From Cyclobacteriaceae bacterium (GTDB taxonomy: Bacteria; Bacteroidota; Bacteroidia; Cytophagales; Cyclobacteriaceae): a stretch of 64,000 nt of DNA. Below are positions 7,023 to 16,755 of this stretch, one piece after another (position 1 is the first letter of the stretch; each line of letters starts with the position of its first letter). The notes under the pieces are model-generated. The model made no database searches, had not been told where the DNA came from, and saw only the letters and a program-made list of their open reading frames with translations. The DNA lies in NCBI GenBank assembly GCA_019638355.1, contig JAHBTY010000005.1, positions 62,001 through 126,000 on the forward strand, read 5' to 3'. Position numbers and translations under genes: made by a program.

Positions 7023-7592
7023 ATGAAGGTAAAATTAAGTGATATAGCCCAACTGCAATTTGGTGTTTACGCAAAGCCCAAAGAGAGCGGAAATGCTGCC
7101 TACCTTCAGGCAAAGCACTTCGATGATTGGGGTAATCAGCAGCAACAAATTGATACCTACCTACAGATTGACCAGAAGAATGAAACCCATCTTTTACAGG
7201 AAGGTGACATCTTATTGGTAGGCAAAGGCCAAAGAAATTTTGCCTGGACTTACCACAAGTCATTTGGGCCAGCAATCGCCTCCTCCATCTTCTTTGTCAT
7301 CAAACCTGATACATCAAGGTTAATTCCGGAATTTCTCACTACTATTTTTAATATGCCGCAAACACAGGCATACTTTCAGGTATTGGGTGCCGGTAGTTCT
7401 ATACCTTCCATCAGGATCTCCGAACTGGAAGATTTTGCGGTTGCATTGCCTTCGCTCGAAGTTCAGAAAAGAACGGTAGAGATTAAACAACTTCACTATA
7501 AAGACATGGAATTGTCTCAGAAAATACTTTCTGAAAAACAGAAAGTATATCAAGCAGCTATTAATAAATTGATCTTCAATAAACATGAGTAA
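7023..7592 (+). CDS. Half-size type I restriction specificity protein (single TRD)
   Basis: A 189-residue HsdS-like protein with one target-recognition domain (about 1-150) and one terminal helix (about 155-185). Visible family features are LSDIAQLQFGVYAK at the start, the LQEGDILLVGKGQ strand-turn, GSSIPSIRISELEDFAVALPSLEVQKR, and the dimerising helix ending NKLIF. A full HsdS has two such units; this has one. It precedes hsdM and lies in the same operon as a complete HsdS. It may pair with itself or with another half, or be a remnant. The upstream in-frame extension is rejected because of the promoter at 6965-6994. Confidence 0.8.
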   Translation: MKVKLSDIAQLQFGVYAKPKESGNAAYLQAKHFDDWGNQQQQIDTYLQIDQKNETHLLQEGDILLVGKGQRNFAWTYHKSFGPAIASSIFFVIKPDTSRLIPEFLTTIFNMPQTQAYFQVLGAGSSIPSIRISELEDFAVALPSLEVQKRTVEIKQLHYKDMELSQKILSEKQKVYQAAINKLIFNKHE

Positions 7593-7636
7593 GTACAAAA
7601 TGATTTACATCCACATAAAGGCTAACTATTCACACT

Positions 7637-9166
7637 ATGGCAAATAAACCGATTTCACAAGCAGAGATAAACAACATCGTTTGGAAAGCCTGCGACACTT
7701 TCAGAGGTGTAATCGATCCTTCACAATACAAGGATTACATTCTCACCATGCTTTTCGTAAAGTATGTATCGGATGTTTGGAAGGACAAGCGAAGCTTCTA
7801 TGCAGAAAAATATAATAACGACCCCATAAGGATTGAAAGAGCTTTGCGTAACGAACGCTTTCAGGTGCCTGAATCCTGCACTTTCGACTATCTATTTGAA
7901 AACCGGAATGCTGCCAACGTGGGCGAGTTGATTAACACGGCATTGGAAAGCATGGAAGATGCTAACCGCAGCAAACTGGAAAGAGTGTTTCGTAACATCG
8001 ACTTCAACTCAGAAGCTAACCTGGGCCAAACCAAAGACAGAAACCGGAGATTGAAAAATCTGTTGGTCGATTTCTCTGCATTGGATCTGCAACCCTCGCA
8101 CCTGGAAGACAATGATGTAATTGGTGATGCATATGAGTACCTGATAGAGCGTTTTGCCAGTGATGCCGGAAAAAAAGCTGGGGAGTTTTACACGCCAGCG
8201 CAAGTCTCAAAACTATTAGCCAAACTGATTGACCCCCAACCGGGAGACCGCATTATAGACCCTACTTGTGGATCAGGATCACTACTGATTAAAACTTCTA
8301 AAGAAGTAGGCACTAACAACTTCTCACTGTATGGTCAGGAAATTAACGGTAGCACTTGGGCTCTTGCACGTATGAATATGTTCCTGCATGAAATTGACAA
8401 TGCAGACATTCAATGGGGCGATACACTGAACAACCCTAAACTACTGGAAGGTGATAATCTATTAAAAGGAAATAAAGTAGTAGCTAACCCTCCCTTCTCT
8501 CTTGATAAGTGGGGTGCCGAAAATGCGCTTACCGATCAATTCAAAAGATTTCACAGAGGTGTTCCACCGCAGAGCAAAGGTGACTATGCGTTTATCTCGC
8601 ACATGATTGAATCTACCTATGAGGACACAGGCAAGGTAGGTGTGATCTTACCGCATGGCGTTCTGTTCAGAAGCAGCAGTGAAGGAAAAATACGCCAGCA
8701 GTTGATTGAAGAAAATCTGCTGGAAGCAGTAGTAGGCTTACCATCCAATCTCTTTTTTGGTACAGGTATTCCCGCGGTCATTCTGATTTTTAACCGCGCC
8801 AAAGGCAAGAACAAAGATGTGTTGTTCATTGATGCCAGCCAGGGCTATGAAGCAGGGAAAAATCAAAACCGCTTGCGCGATAGCGACATTGATAAGATCG
8901 TGGCCACATACAAAGCCTATCAGAAAGCCAAACCATTAACCACCGAAGTAGGTGAAGTAATAGAAGAAAGATACGCATACCGGGCCACGTTAAAGGAGTT
9001 GGAGGAAAACGAATACAACCTCAACATCCCTCGCTATGTAGACACTTTTGAAGAAGAAGAGCCAGTGGACATTACTGCCACGCAACAAAATATCCGTGTA
9101 CTGAAAAGCGAACTAACTGCTGTCGAGCAAAAAATGGAAGGCTACCTTAAAGAATTAGGATTTTAA
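7637..9166 (+). CDS. hsdM: Type I restriction-modification N6-adenine methyltransferase HsdM
   Basis: A 509-residue protein of usual length. The N-terminal HsdM_N helical domain (about 8-140) is followed by an N6-methyltransferase domain. That domain contains GEFYTPAQV, SAM-binding motif I (DPTCGSGSLL, near 208) and catalytic motif IV NPPF (near 284). Two M subunits and one S form the methylase; R joins for cutting. It methylates adenine in the site chosen by HsdS. Three bases separate it from hsdS (9169), indicating co-translation. All key motifs are intact. Confidence 0.95.
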   Translation: MANKPISQAEINNIVWKACDTFRGVIDPSQYKDYILTMLFVKYVSDVWKDKRSFYAEKYNNDPIRIERALRNERFQVPESCTFDYLFENRNAANVGELINTALESMEDANRSKLERVFRNIDFNSEANLGQTKDRNRRLKNLLVDFSALDLQPSHLEDNDVIGDAYEYLIERFASDAGKKAGEFYTPAQVSKLLAKLIDPQPGDRIIDPTCGSGSLLIKTSKEVGTNNFSLYGQEINGSTWALARMNMFLHEIDNADIQWGDTLNNPKLLEGDNLLKGNKVVANPPFSLDKWGAENALTDQFKRFHRGVPPQSKGDYAFISHMIESTYEDTGKVGVILPHGVLFRSSSEGKIRQQLIEENLLEAVVGLPSNLFFGTGIPAVILIFNRAKGKNKDVLFIDASQGYEAGKNQNRLRDSDIDKIVATYKAYQKAKPLTTEVGEVIEERYAYRATLKELEENEYNLNIPRYVDTFEEEEPVDITATQQNIRVLKSELTAVEQKMEGYLKELGF

Positions 9167-9168
9167 TT

Positions 9169-10410
9169 ATGAACGCAACGGCAGCAGATATTAAAGAAGG
9201 ATATAAACTAACCAAAGTCGGTTTGATTCCTAAGGACTGGAAAATAAAAGACCTTGAAAGTATTGGTGGTTTTCTAAAGGGTAAAGGAGTATCCAAAAGT
9301 GAACTTATTAATAGTGGATTGCCATGTCTTACCTATGGGGAACTCTACACAAGGCACCATGATGTGATCCAAGAGTTTGTTTCATTTATCAGTGAGGAAT
9401 CGGCAAATAATAGTTTTAAACTGGAAAAGGGTGACATACTTTTCGCGGGGTCAGGTGAAACCTTAGAAGAGATCGGAAAATGTGCAGCATTCATAAATGA
9501 TTTTAAGGCATACGCTGGAGGTGATATTGTTATTTTAAGGCAGAACAGTCAAAATGCCATTTTCTTAGGATACTTATTGAATCATGAAGTGGTCAATCGT
9601 CAAAAGCATAAATTAGGTCAAGGTCATTCGGTTGTGCACATTTATTCTTCAAGCCTAAGAAAAGTTGAAATTCCTCTCCCACCAATTTTAGAGCAACATA
9701 AAATAGCCGAGATTCTCAGCACCTGGGATCAAGCCATTCAAAAGTGTGAGCAAACTATAACAGAGTTAAAAATTCGTAACAATGGTCTTGCCAAGGAATT
9801 ACTAACAGGCAAGAAAAGATTGAGGGGATTTACTGATGAGTGGCAAAGTGTAAAAATTGGAGAAGTAACAAAGAAGTTCTCGAACAGGAATAAAGAGCTT
9901 ATTGATGCAAGAATCTATTCTGTAACGAACACAAATGGTTTTGTACTTCAATCAGATCACTTCTCGCGCGAAGTTGCTGGTGATGACCTTTCAAATTACA
10001 AGACTATTTCTAAAGGTGATTTTGCATACAATCCTGCGAGAATAAATGTTGGCTCAATTGCATACTTTGAGCAAGAGCAAGGTGTTATTAGTTCACTCTA
10101 CGTATGCTTTCGTACCACTAAGAGAATTGAAGATAAGTTCCTTTACTACTGGTTAAGTCTTGAAAAAACGATACATGACTTTGGGAGATTTGGTGAAGGA
10201 GGTGTGAGAATATATCTCTGGTACGAACTCTTTGCAAAAATCAAGCTGGTATTACCCTCCATTGAAGAACAGAAAGCTATAATATCTGTATTAGATGAGG
10301 CACATGATGAACTCAAATTATATGAGAAGAAGTCAGCCGTATTGCAAGAGCAGAAGAAAGGTTTAATGCAAAAATTGCTAACAGGCGAAATACGTGTTAA
10401 CGTAAAATAA
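9169..10410 (+). CDS. hsdS: Type I restriction specificity subunit HsdS
   Basis: A 413-residue protein with the two-TRD layout. TRD1 is about 15-185, followed by a conserved helix (LPPILEQHKIAEILSTWDQAI ... ELLTGKKRL). TRD2 is about 220-370, followed by a second helix (LPSIEEQKAIISVLDEAHDEL ... KLLTGEIRV). Each TRD reads half of a bipartite DNA site. The parallel repeats around 200-215 and 395-410 allow recombination in this family. It sits between hsdM and the SEC-C gene with gaps of 2-3 bases. The recognition site cannot be read from sequence. Confidence 0.93.
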   Translation: MNATAADIKEGYKLTKVGLIPKDWKIKDLESIGGFLKGKGVSKSELINSGLPCLTYGELYTRHHDVIQEFVSFISEESANNSFKLEKGDILFAGSGETLEEIGKCAAFINDFKAYAGGDIVILRQNSQNAIFLGYLLNHEVVNRQKHKLGQGHSVVHIYSSSLRKVEIPLPPILEQHKIAEILSTWDQAIQKCEQTITELKIRNNGLAKELLTGKKRLRGFTDEWQSVKIGEVTKKFSNRNKELIDARIYSVTNTNGFVLQSDHFSREVAGDDLSNYKTISKGDFAYNPARINVGSIAYFEQEQGVISSLYVCFRTTKRIEDKFLYYWLSLEKTIHDFGRFGEGGVRIYLWYELFAKIKLVLPSIEEQKAIISVLDEAHDELKLYEKKSAVLQEQKKGLMQKLLTGEIRVNVK

Positions 10411-10413
10411 AGA

Positions 10414-11682
10414 ATGAACATAACCATTACCATAGACAAATCAACCTTTCAGATGCTCAGCTATAATGAATTACTGAGGTTGAGCAACTACTATAGGCAC
10501 AATGTAGCGCCTGTCTTGGTAATGGAAATTCTGGGTGACCTTAAAAAGGAAGCCCCCGAAGGTAAAGTACCAGCTGATCGAGTAACTGAGTTTGCAAGCA
10601 AACTCTTCCCAACCCAATGCGTAGTAAATGCCTATTACCGCACGCTGGTAAAAGGTGAGCTGCTTGGCAATGCTATACAAATGGATGGAAGACCCACATT
10701 GGATATTGAAAAAATTGTGCAGACAGATGATGGCCGAAAGGGTTTTGTGATTGAAGAAACAGCCGCAGAGCAAGCCGTGTACAAATGGAAAGATGGCAAG
10801 TTCACCGAAGCAGATCATGAGCTATCCCAACTATGGCGCACCATCACCACGCAGGAAGACCTGTTAAAGAATCTGCAAAAAAATCTAAAGGCAGCAACTC
10901 CTGACAGACTTAAATCATTGGAAGAACTGAATGCTAAAGTTCAGTCTGTTTTAGCTGACCCAGAGCGTCAAGAGTCACTATTGGTTTATCTCATTGATAA
11001 CTATGGTGAAGGAGAAATAAATGGTGCCACCCCATTTACAAGATGGCTGGAGGCAGGCCGCCCACTTCTTAAAGATTTTATTCCTTATTGCGCACACTGC
11101 CTCAAAATAGACTTGCTTTTTCACCTTGGCCTTCAAAGCGAGCTTATCGGCACAAAAGCAACCAACCGTGTGGACTTAGAGTACTTATACTATTTGCCAT
11201 TCTGCAACGTATTCACTTCCGATGATAAGATACACAAGCAACTGGCACCACTCCTGGTCAGAAAAAATCAACAATTTATTACGGGTGCTGAACTTAAAAA
11301 GGATTTCAAGGGAATTGTAGAGTACCTGGAAAAAGAAGGCGAAGCTGCAAAGAAAAAATTTTCAGCCGAACCACCCATCATCGAAGAATCGCTCACCTTC
11401 AAATTATGGAAGGAATATTTCGGTTATCCAAAAACAAGCAACATGGACAGAAATATTTCACCAGAGGAATTGGAACACATGAAGCGACAGATGGACAAGT
11501 TCATAAAAGCTTCCAAGGGTGAGAAAGTAGTATTCGAAGAAGGCGAATCAGAAGAATTTATTGTAAAGAAATCCTATATGAGTCCTAATGACCCCTGCTT
11601 TTGTATGAGTGGTAAAAAAGTAACAGACTGCTGCATTCCTATGGAGGAGTTTATAAGATTAAGTGTGAAAGATAAAGGCTAG
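10414..11682 (+). CDS. SEC-C motif protein with possible PIN-like region, R-M associated
   Basis: A 422-residue protein with no assigned function. The C-terminus has a SEC-C zinc motif near residue 390-402 (PCFCMSGKKVTDCC). In the middle (about 215-310), VDLEYLYYLPFCNVFTSDDKIHKQLAPLL has the look of a PIN-like nuclease domain, with a late aspartate pair after a hydrophobic strand; this is a weak, by-eye assignment. The N-terminal 130 residues are unassigned. It follows hsdS by three bases and precedes DUF3800 by one base, so it is co-expressed with the restriction genes. It may be an accessory nuclease or toxin. Confidence 0.6.
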   Translation: MNITITIDKSTFQMLSYNELLRLSNYYRHNVAPVLVMEILGDLKKEAPEGKVPADRVTEFASKLFPTQCVVNAYYRTLVKGELLGNAIQMDGRPTLDIEKIVQTDDGRKGFVIEETAAEQAVYKWKDGKFTEADHELSQLWRTITTQEDLLKNLQKNLKAATPDRLKSLEELNAKVQSVLADPERQESLLVYLIDNYGEGEINGATPFTRWLEAGRPLLKDFIPYCAHCLKIDLLFHLGLQSELIGTKATNRVDLEYLYYLPFCNVFTSDDKIHKQLAPLLVRKNQQFITGAELKKDFKGIVEYLEKEGEAAKKKFSAEPPIIEESLTFKLWKEYFGYPKTSNMDRNISPEELEHMKRQMDKFIKASKGEKVVFEEGESEEFIVKKSYMSPNDPCFCMSGKKVTDCCIPMEEFIRLSVKDKG

Positions 11683-11683
11683 C

Positions 11684-12508
11684 ATGAAGGAAAAAACACC
11701 GGTTGAAACGGAGAAATCTCCAACATATCAATATCATCGCTTTTTAGATGAAGCCGGTGATACTACATTCTATGGTAATGGCAAGACACCTATCATAGGG
11801 GCTGATGGTGTTTCCAGGTGTTTCATTTTGGGTATGCTCAAAATAAAAGAGCCTCTGCAGGATGTGAGAAAAAAAGTAATAGACCTACAGGAAGCGATTA
11901 CAACCGATCCCTGGTTTCACGGTGTACCCAGTATCGAAAAGAAGAAAACAAAAATGGGGTACTATCTCCATGCAAAAGATGATGTACCTGAAGTTCGAAA
12001 AATGGCTTATGAGCTGATCAGTTCTGTTGATTGCAGTTTTGAAGCGATCGTAGCCAGAAAAATTTATGACTTGTATGAAAGGAAGCATCATGGAAAAGAA
12101 GCAGAGTTCTATGCCGACCTGCTATCTCATTTATTAAAAAATAAGCTGAACAAGTACGATAATCTTGTTCTGAATATTGCCCATCGTTCCCGTTGTACCA
12201 CACATGCCAACCTTCAAAAAGGGTTGGAGAAATCAACGGAAAGATCAACCAAAAAAAATCCGTCAAAAGAAAATGGCTGCCGAGTGGTGTTCAATGTTCA
12301 AAGCCCAACCACCGAACCGCTGCTGAATTTGTCAGACTATTTCTGCTGGGCCATTCAACGTGTGTTTGAACGAGGCGAAGTGCGCTACTACGATTATGTG
12401 TCCGATAAAATATCGATGGTAGTCGATCTATACGATTCTGAAAATTTTAAGAAGGGAGGCAATTATTATGGTAAGAAAAGGAAACTCACCGATGCCAATA
12501 AGCTGTAA
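11684..12508 (+). CDS. DUF3800 protein (predicted RNase H-like fold)
   Basis: A 274-residue DUF3800 member. The diagnostic first strand is HRFLDEAGDTTF (residues about 18-30) with the Asp-Glu pair. Later come FEAIVARK, LNIAHRSRC and a C-terminal LLNLSDYFCWAIQRVFERG, where the family's last conserved aspartate lies. The family is thought to have an RNase H-like fold with acidic active-site residues, and it recurs in defence and mobile loci. Here it is one base after the SEC-C gene. Function in the restriction operon is inference. Confidence 0.75.
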   Translation: MKEKTPVETEKSPTYQYHRFLDEAGDTTFYGNGKTPIIGADGVSRCFILGMLKIKEPLQDVRKKVIDLQEAITTDPWFHGVPSIEKKKTKMGYYLHAKDDVPEVRKMAYELISSVDCSFEAIVARKIYDLYERKHHGKEAEFYADLLSHLLKNKLNKYDNLVLNIAHRSRCTTHANLQKGLEKSTERSTKKNPSKENGCRVVFNVQSPTTEPLLNLSDYFCWAIQRVFERGEVRYYDYVSDKISMVVDLYDSENFKKGGNYYGKKRKLTDANKL

Positions 12509-12810
12509 AATAAAAAAAGCCCGTCTTTGCACTAAGAAGGATACCCTTCAACGGCTTGAAGCCGACCTTCATGCAAAACAGGCTCACAAATATACGCCTT
12601 ATTTCCACATTTGTTCCACATTTTTCCTAAAAAACCTTCAGCGCACGCAGGCTAAAGCGGAAATAGCCGATGAAATCAATCCCTTAAAAAACGCAAAGCT
12701 CGGTACATTTCTGGATGTATCGAGCTTCGAAACTCCTTTCTCCTATTGTGGAAGAATAAGCCCTTCAAAGATACAATCACCCGCATTCAATGCAATAAAC
12801 AAAAGAAATA
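12509..12810. other. 302-base gap before hsdR
   Basis: No convincing gene. An open frame crossing it (12468-12830) overlaps both neighbours out of frame and has low-complexity content. The stretch holds the inverted repeat at 12696-12727 and is otherwise AT-rich. No clear promoter matching TAnnTTTG with a good -33 partner was found. Confidence 0.6.
12696..12727. promoter_or_regulatory. Inverted repeat upstream of hsdR
   Basis: Arms AAGCTCGGTACAT (12696-12708) and ATGTATCGAGCTT (12715-12727) pair over 13 positions with one mismatch (G opposite T) around a 6-base loop. It is 84 bases before the hsdR start. It could be an operator or an mRNA hairpin that delays or limits restriction-subunit synthesis relative to hsdMS. 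Confidence 0.45.
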
Positions 12811-15800
12811 ATGTCAGCACCATCATTTAGAGAAGACCATATTTCACAGCTTCCGGCACTGAAGCTACTAATGAATATGGGCTGGAAATACCTCTCGCCC
12901 GACCAGGCTCTGGAAGCCCGTGGAGGCAGAACAAGTAACGTACTTTTAGAAAGCATTTTAAAGGCTCAGCTGCAGGCCATCAATACCATTGAGTACAAAG
13001 GCAAGGAATTTCCTTTTTCAGAATCGAATGTAAATAATGCGATTCTGGCCATCCGGGATCTGCCCGTTCAGGATGGTTTTATAGCGGCCAATAAGGCCTT
13101 TTATGAACTGATTACGTTGGGAAGAAGCTTTGAACAATCGGTTTTGGGCGATAAAAAAAGCTTTTCATTTCAATACATAGACTGGAAACAACCAGAAAAC
13201 AACCTCTATCACGTTTCCGAGGAATACAGCGTTTTGAGGTCAGGCAGCAATGAGCATTACCGCCCCGATATTGTCCTTTTCATCAATGGCATTCCGGTAA
13301 TTGTTATTGAGTGTAAAAGCCCAAAAATCAAAGACCCTATTGATAAGACCATAGAACAGCACCTGAGAAATCAGCAGGAGGATGGAATCAGACCTTTATA
13401 TCAATATTCCAACATTGTTATGGGTTTGGCTACTAATGAAGCCAAGTATGCCACGACAGCCACACCAAAGGAATTTTGGAGCTTCTGGAAAGAGCTATTC
13501 AAAACCAAAGCAGAAGAATCAGCCTGGTTGGAATCAATTCAATTGGTTAAAAACAAACCACTACCTGTCAACGAACGCACTACCCTATTTAAGGAACGCT
13601 ACAGGAATGTTTGGTCTCACTTCCAAAATTTAGAGAAAGAAACACAGGTCATCACCGAGCAGGACAAATTACTTTACAGCTTTTGTCAACCCAAGCGTCT
13701 GCTCGATCTCATGTTCAGTTTCATTGTGTATGATGATGGCGTGAAGCAAATAACACGCTACCAACAATACTTTGCAGTTCACAACACACTTGATAAAATA
13801 TCAAAAACAGATTCCAACGGTCATAGAAAAGGCGGAGTAATCTGGCACACACAAGGCAGCGGTAAATCCCTGACAATGGTAATGCTGGCTCAATTGATCG
13901 CTACTCACCCTGACATCAAGAATCCGAAAATCCTTTTAGTCACGGACCGGATTGATCTGGATAATCAGATCACAGAAACGTTTAAGAAATGCCAAATCCC
14001 GGTTGAGAATGCACAAACAGGCAAGCACCTGGTAGAACTTCTTTCGGGTACTGGCGATGCTGTAATTACAACGTTGATACACAAGTTTGAAGCAGCGGTA
14101 AACCGCGCAAAGGAAGGATTTGATTCACCCGATATTTTCATTCTGGTTGACGAAGGTCATAGAAGTCAATACGGAAATTTCAATATCAAAATGCAAAAGG
14201 TATTCCCCAATGGATGTTTCATTGCATTCACCGGAACTCCTTTAATGAAGAAAGAGAAAAGTACAGCAAATCGATTTGGTGGATTAATTGACGTGTATTC
14301 CATTACAGATGCGGTTGCCGATGGTGCAGTGGTTCCTTTGCTGTATGAAGGCAGACACAACTTAATAGAGGTAAACGAAAAGCCTCTAGACAATTACTTT
14401 GAGAGAATTTCAGAGCCACTAACACCTTACGGTAAGGCCGCACTCAAACGAAAATTCAGTTCAAAGAACCAACTGAACAAGGCAGAAGAGATAATCTATG
14501 CCAGAGCATGGGATATTTCAGATCACTACGAACAAAACGTTCAAGGCATTCAGTTTGGAGGTCTAAAGGCAAAAGGTCAGTTAGTTGCTCCAAATAAAAC
14601 TACGGCCATTCGCTACAGAGAGTTTATCAAGCAAATTGGTAAAGTGAGTTGTGAAGTACTTATCTCCGCTCCTGATGTTCGCGAAAATCATGAAGATGCT
14701 TTTGAGGAAAGCGAGGATTTAATATTAAAATTCTGGAAAGCCATGCTTGACAAATACGGCAATTCTGAAACCTATGAGAAGTCAATCATCAACGCTTTTA
14801 AAAAGCAGGATCATCCCGAAATCATTATTGTAGTAGACAAACTCTTAACAGGATTTGATGCTCCTAACAATTACGTCCTATACCTCACAAGGCAATTGAA
14901 AGAGCATACACTGTTGCAAGCCATTGCGCGGGTTAACCGCCTTGCGCCAGGCAAAGAGCACGGATTGATTATTGACTACTATGGTAATTTAGAGAACCTT
15001 GATACAGCGTTAGAAACCTATTCAGGCAGCAACCAATTTGATGCTGCCGATCTCGAAGGCACATTGACAAACATAAGCGAAGAGATCAAAAAACTACCAC
15101 AAGTCCACTCTAACGTATGGGACATCTTCAAGGAAATCAAAAATAAGTATGACGAACCCGCCTATGAAGAACTATTACAGGACGAAGCCATACGTCACCT
15201 TTTCTATGAAAAGGTCTCAGCTTTCGCACGACTATTAAAACTGGCTTTATCAAGCTTTGAGTTTATCAGTAATACACCAGAAAATCAAATCAATAAATAT
15301 AAGCAGGATGCCAAATTCTTTCTTGGTTTGAGAGTATCGGTGAAAAGAAGGTACTTCGATGATATTGAATTTAAAGAGTACGAACCTCAGGTACAAAAGC
15401 TGATTGATAAGCACATCACAACAGAAGGTGAAATGCTACGGATTACTGATGTGGTAAACATTTTTGATAAAGAGCAGCGTGAACAAGAGGTAGAGAAAAT
15501 TACCAGTAAAGCAGCCAAAGCCGACCATATCGCCAGCAGAACCATTAAAGCGATAAATGTCAAGATGAATGAAGATCCTGTCTATTATCAGAAATTTTCA
15601 AGACTCATTCGAGACACAATAGACGATTATCACCAGCATCGGATTTCAGAGGCCGAGTATCTTAACAAAGCCAAAAAATTTGAAGACCAATTCCATACAG
15701 GCAGACAGGATAATGTGCCGAAAAATCTGGAAGGCAATAGTACAGGAATCGCTATCTACAACTTAGTAAATGAGATATTCAAAGGCTTGCTAACCCGCAC

Positions 15801-16050
15801 GGAAGAAAGCCCGAATATCAGTGCATTGATAGCAGAAGGAATTGATAGCATAATCAAGTCAGTAGTTTTTGAAAATGGTAAACCCATTATTGACTGGGTC
15901 AATAAGTCAGATATTCAGGGTAAAATCAAAATAGAAATTGATGATTACCTGTTTGATATAAAAACTCAGCGGGACATTGACTTACCGCTGGATCTAGTTG
16001 ATCAAATGGTGGAAGAAAGCATTAAAGTAGCAAAGTTAAAGTATGTCTGA
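12811..16050 (+). CDS. hsdR: Type I restriction endonuclease subunit HsdR
   Basis: A 1079-residue motor/nuclease subunit. The N-terminal nuclease has PDIVLFI...VIVIECKS (PD near 152, ECK near 167), the PD-(E/D)xK set. The SF2 translocase has Walker A QGSGKSLT (near 349-354), DEGH (near 447) and FTGTPL, followed by helicase C motifs LLTGFDAP and QAIARVNR. A C-terminal HsdR-specific domain binds M. It translocates DNA from unmodified sites and cuts at collision. All core motifs are present, so it is probably active. It overlaps the next gene by 8 bases. Confidence 0.95.
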   Translation: MSAPSFREDHISQLPALKLLMNMGWKYLSPDQALEARGGRTSNVLLESILKAQLQAINTIEYKGKEFPFSESNVNNAILAIRDLPVQDGFIAANKAFYELITLGRSFEQSVLGDKKSFSFQYIDWKQPENNLYHVSEEYSVLRSGSNEHYRPDIVLFINGIPVIVIECKSPKIKDPIDKTIEQHLRNQQEDGIRPLYQYSNIVMGLATNEAKYATTATPKEFWSFWKELFKTKAEESAWLESIQLVKNKPLPVNERTTLFKERYRNVWSHFQNLEKETQVITEQDKLLYSFCQPKRLLDLMFSFIVYDDGVKQITRYQQYFAVHNTLDKISKTDSNGHRKGGVIWHTQGSGKSLTMVMLAQLIATHPDIKNPKILLVTDRIDLDNQITETFKKCQIPVENAQTGKHLVELLSGTGDAVITTLIHKFEAAVNRAKEGFDSPDIFILVDEGHRSQYGNFNIKMQKVFPNGCFIAFTGTPLMKKEKSTANRFGGLIDVYSITDAVADGAVVPLLYEGRHNLIEVNEKPLDNYFERISEPLTPYGKAALKRKFSSKNQLNKAEEIIYARAWDISDHYEQNVQGIQFGGLKAKGQLVAPNKTTAIRYREFIKQIGKVSCEVLISAPDVRENHEDAFEESEDLILKFWKAMLDKYGNSETYEKSIINAFKKQDHPEIIIVVDKLLTGFDAPNNYVLYLTRQLKEHTLLQAIARVNRLAPGKEHGLIIDYYGNLENLDTALETYSGSNQFDAADLEGTLTNISEEIKKLPQVHSNVWDIFKEIKNKYDEPAYEELLQDEAIRHLFYEKVSAFARLLKLALSSFEFISNTPENQINKYKQDAKFFLGLRVSVKRRYFDDIEFKEYEPQVQKLIDKHITTEGEMLRITDVVNIFDKEQREQEVEKITSKAAKADHIASRTIKAINVKMNEDPVYYQKFSRLIRDTIDDYHQHRISEAEYLNKAKKFEDQFHTGRQDNVPKNLEGNSTGIAIYNLVNEIFKGLLTRTEESPNISALIAEGIDSIIKSVVFENGKPIIDWVNKSDIQGKIKIEIDDYLFDIKTQRDIDLPLDLVDQMVEESIKVAKLKYV

Positions 16051-16747
16051 GTTTACTGAAACACTTTCATTCGGTTCAAAATCGATTCATTATCATCTGT
16101 CATTTCAGGATAGAAAGACGTTGGGTATTAGAGTATATCCGGATAGCACGGTGCGGGTAATCGCACCATTAGATACCTCCGTTGAAAAACTTCGTGCCAA
16201 GCTAAGAGAAAAAGCACCGTGGATTATAAAACAGCAACTTGACTTCCTATCCTATTATCCACTTACACCACCCAGAAAATATGTGAGTGGCGAAACACAC
16301 CTTTACCTGGGCAGGCAATACAAGCTAAAGATTGTAGATAGCAATCAAAATGAGGTTACGCTATATAGAGGGAGATTAGTGGTAAAAAAGAAATCAAATA
16401 CTTCAATAAAAACGATATTGAACGAATGGTATCGGGAAAGGGCAACAATCCAATTTGCCGAATCTTTAAAAAAAGTATTGCCCCTTTTTAAAAAATATGG
16501 TCTTGAAAAGCCTGAGCTACAAATACGAAACATGCCTACCCGTTGGGGAAGCTGCACAACAAAGGGAAAAGTGATTCTAAATCCCGAATTGATAAAAGCG
16601 CATAAAGGAAGCATCGAGTATGTTATCATTCATGAGCTGTGTCATTTAGTATATCACAATCATACAAGGGCGTTTTATAACTTACAGGAAAGAATAATGC
16701 CTGATTGTAAGAAATGGAAAGAAAGATTAGAGAATACTCTTAACTAA
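16043..16747 (+). CDS. YgjP/WLM-like M48-type metallopeptidase (DUF45)
   Basis: A 234-residue DUF45 protein. The C-terminal zinc site is HELCH near 197-201, followed by HNHTRAFY, and is preceded by the family motif RWGSC. The N-terminal half is the usual beta-rich DUF45 region (LGIRVYPDSTVRVIAP). Proteins of this family are often encoded with type I restriction genes, but their role there is not settled. It overlaps hsdR by 8 bases and is followed after 8 bases by the Argonaute gene, so all three are co-transcribed. Confidence 0.85.
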   Translation: MSEFTETLSFGSKSIHYHLSFQDRKTLGIRVYPDSTVRVIAPLDTSVEKLRAKLREKAPWIIKQQLDFLSYYPLTPPRKYVSGETHLYLGRQYKLKIVDSNQNEVTLYRGRLVVKKKSNTSIKTILNEWYRERATIQFAESLKKVLPLFKKYGLEKPELQIRNMPTRWGSCTTKGKVILNPELIKAHKGSIEYVIIHELCHLVYHNHTRAFYNLQERIMPDCKKWKERLENTLN

Positions 16748-16755
16748 ATACTCCA

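Noticed and set aside
12468-12830. 120-codon open frame between DUF3800 and hsdR
   Set aside because: It overlaps both neighbouring genes out of frame, has no recognisable domain and spans the inverted repeat; likely chance.
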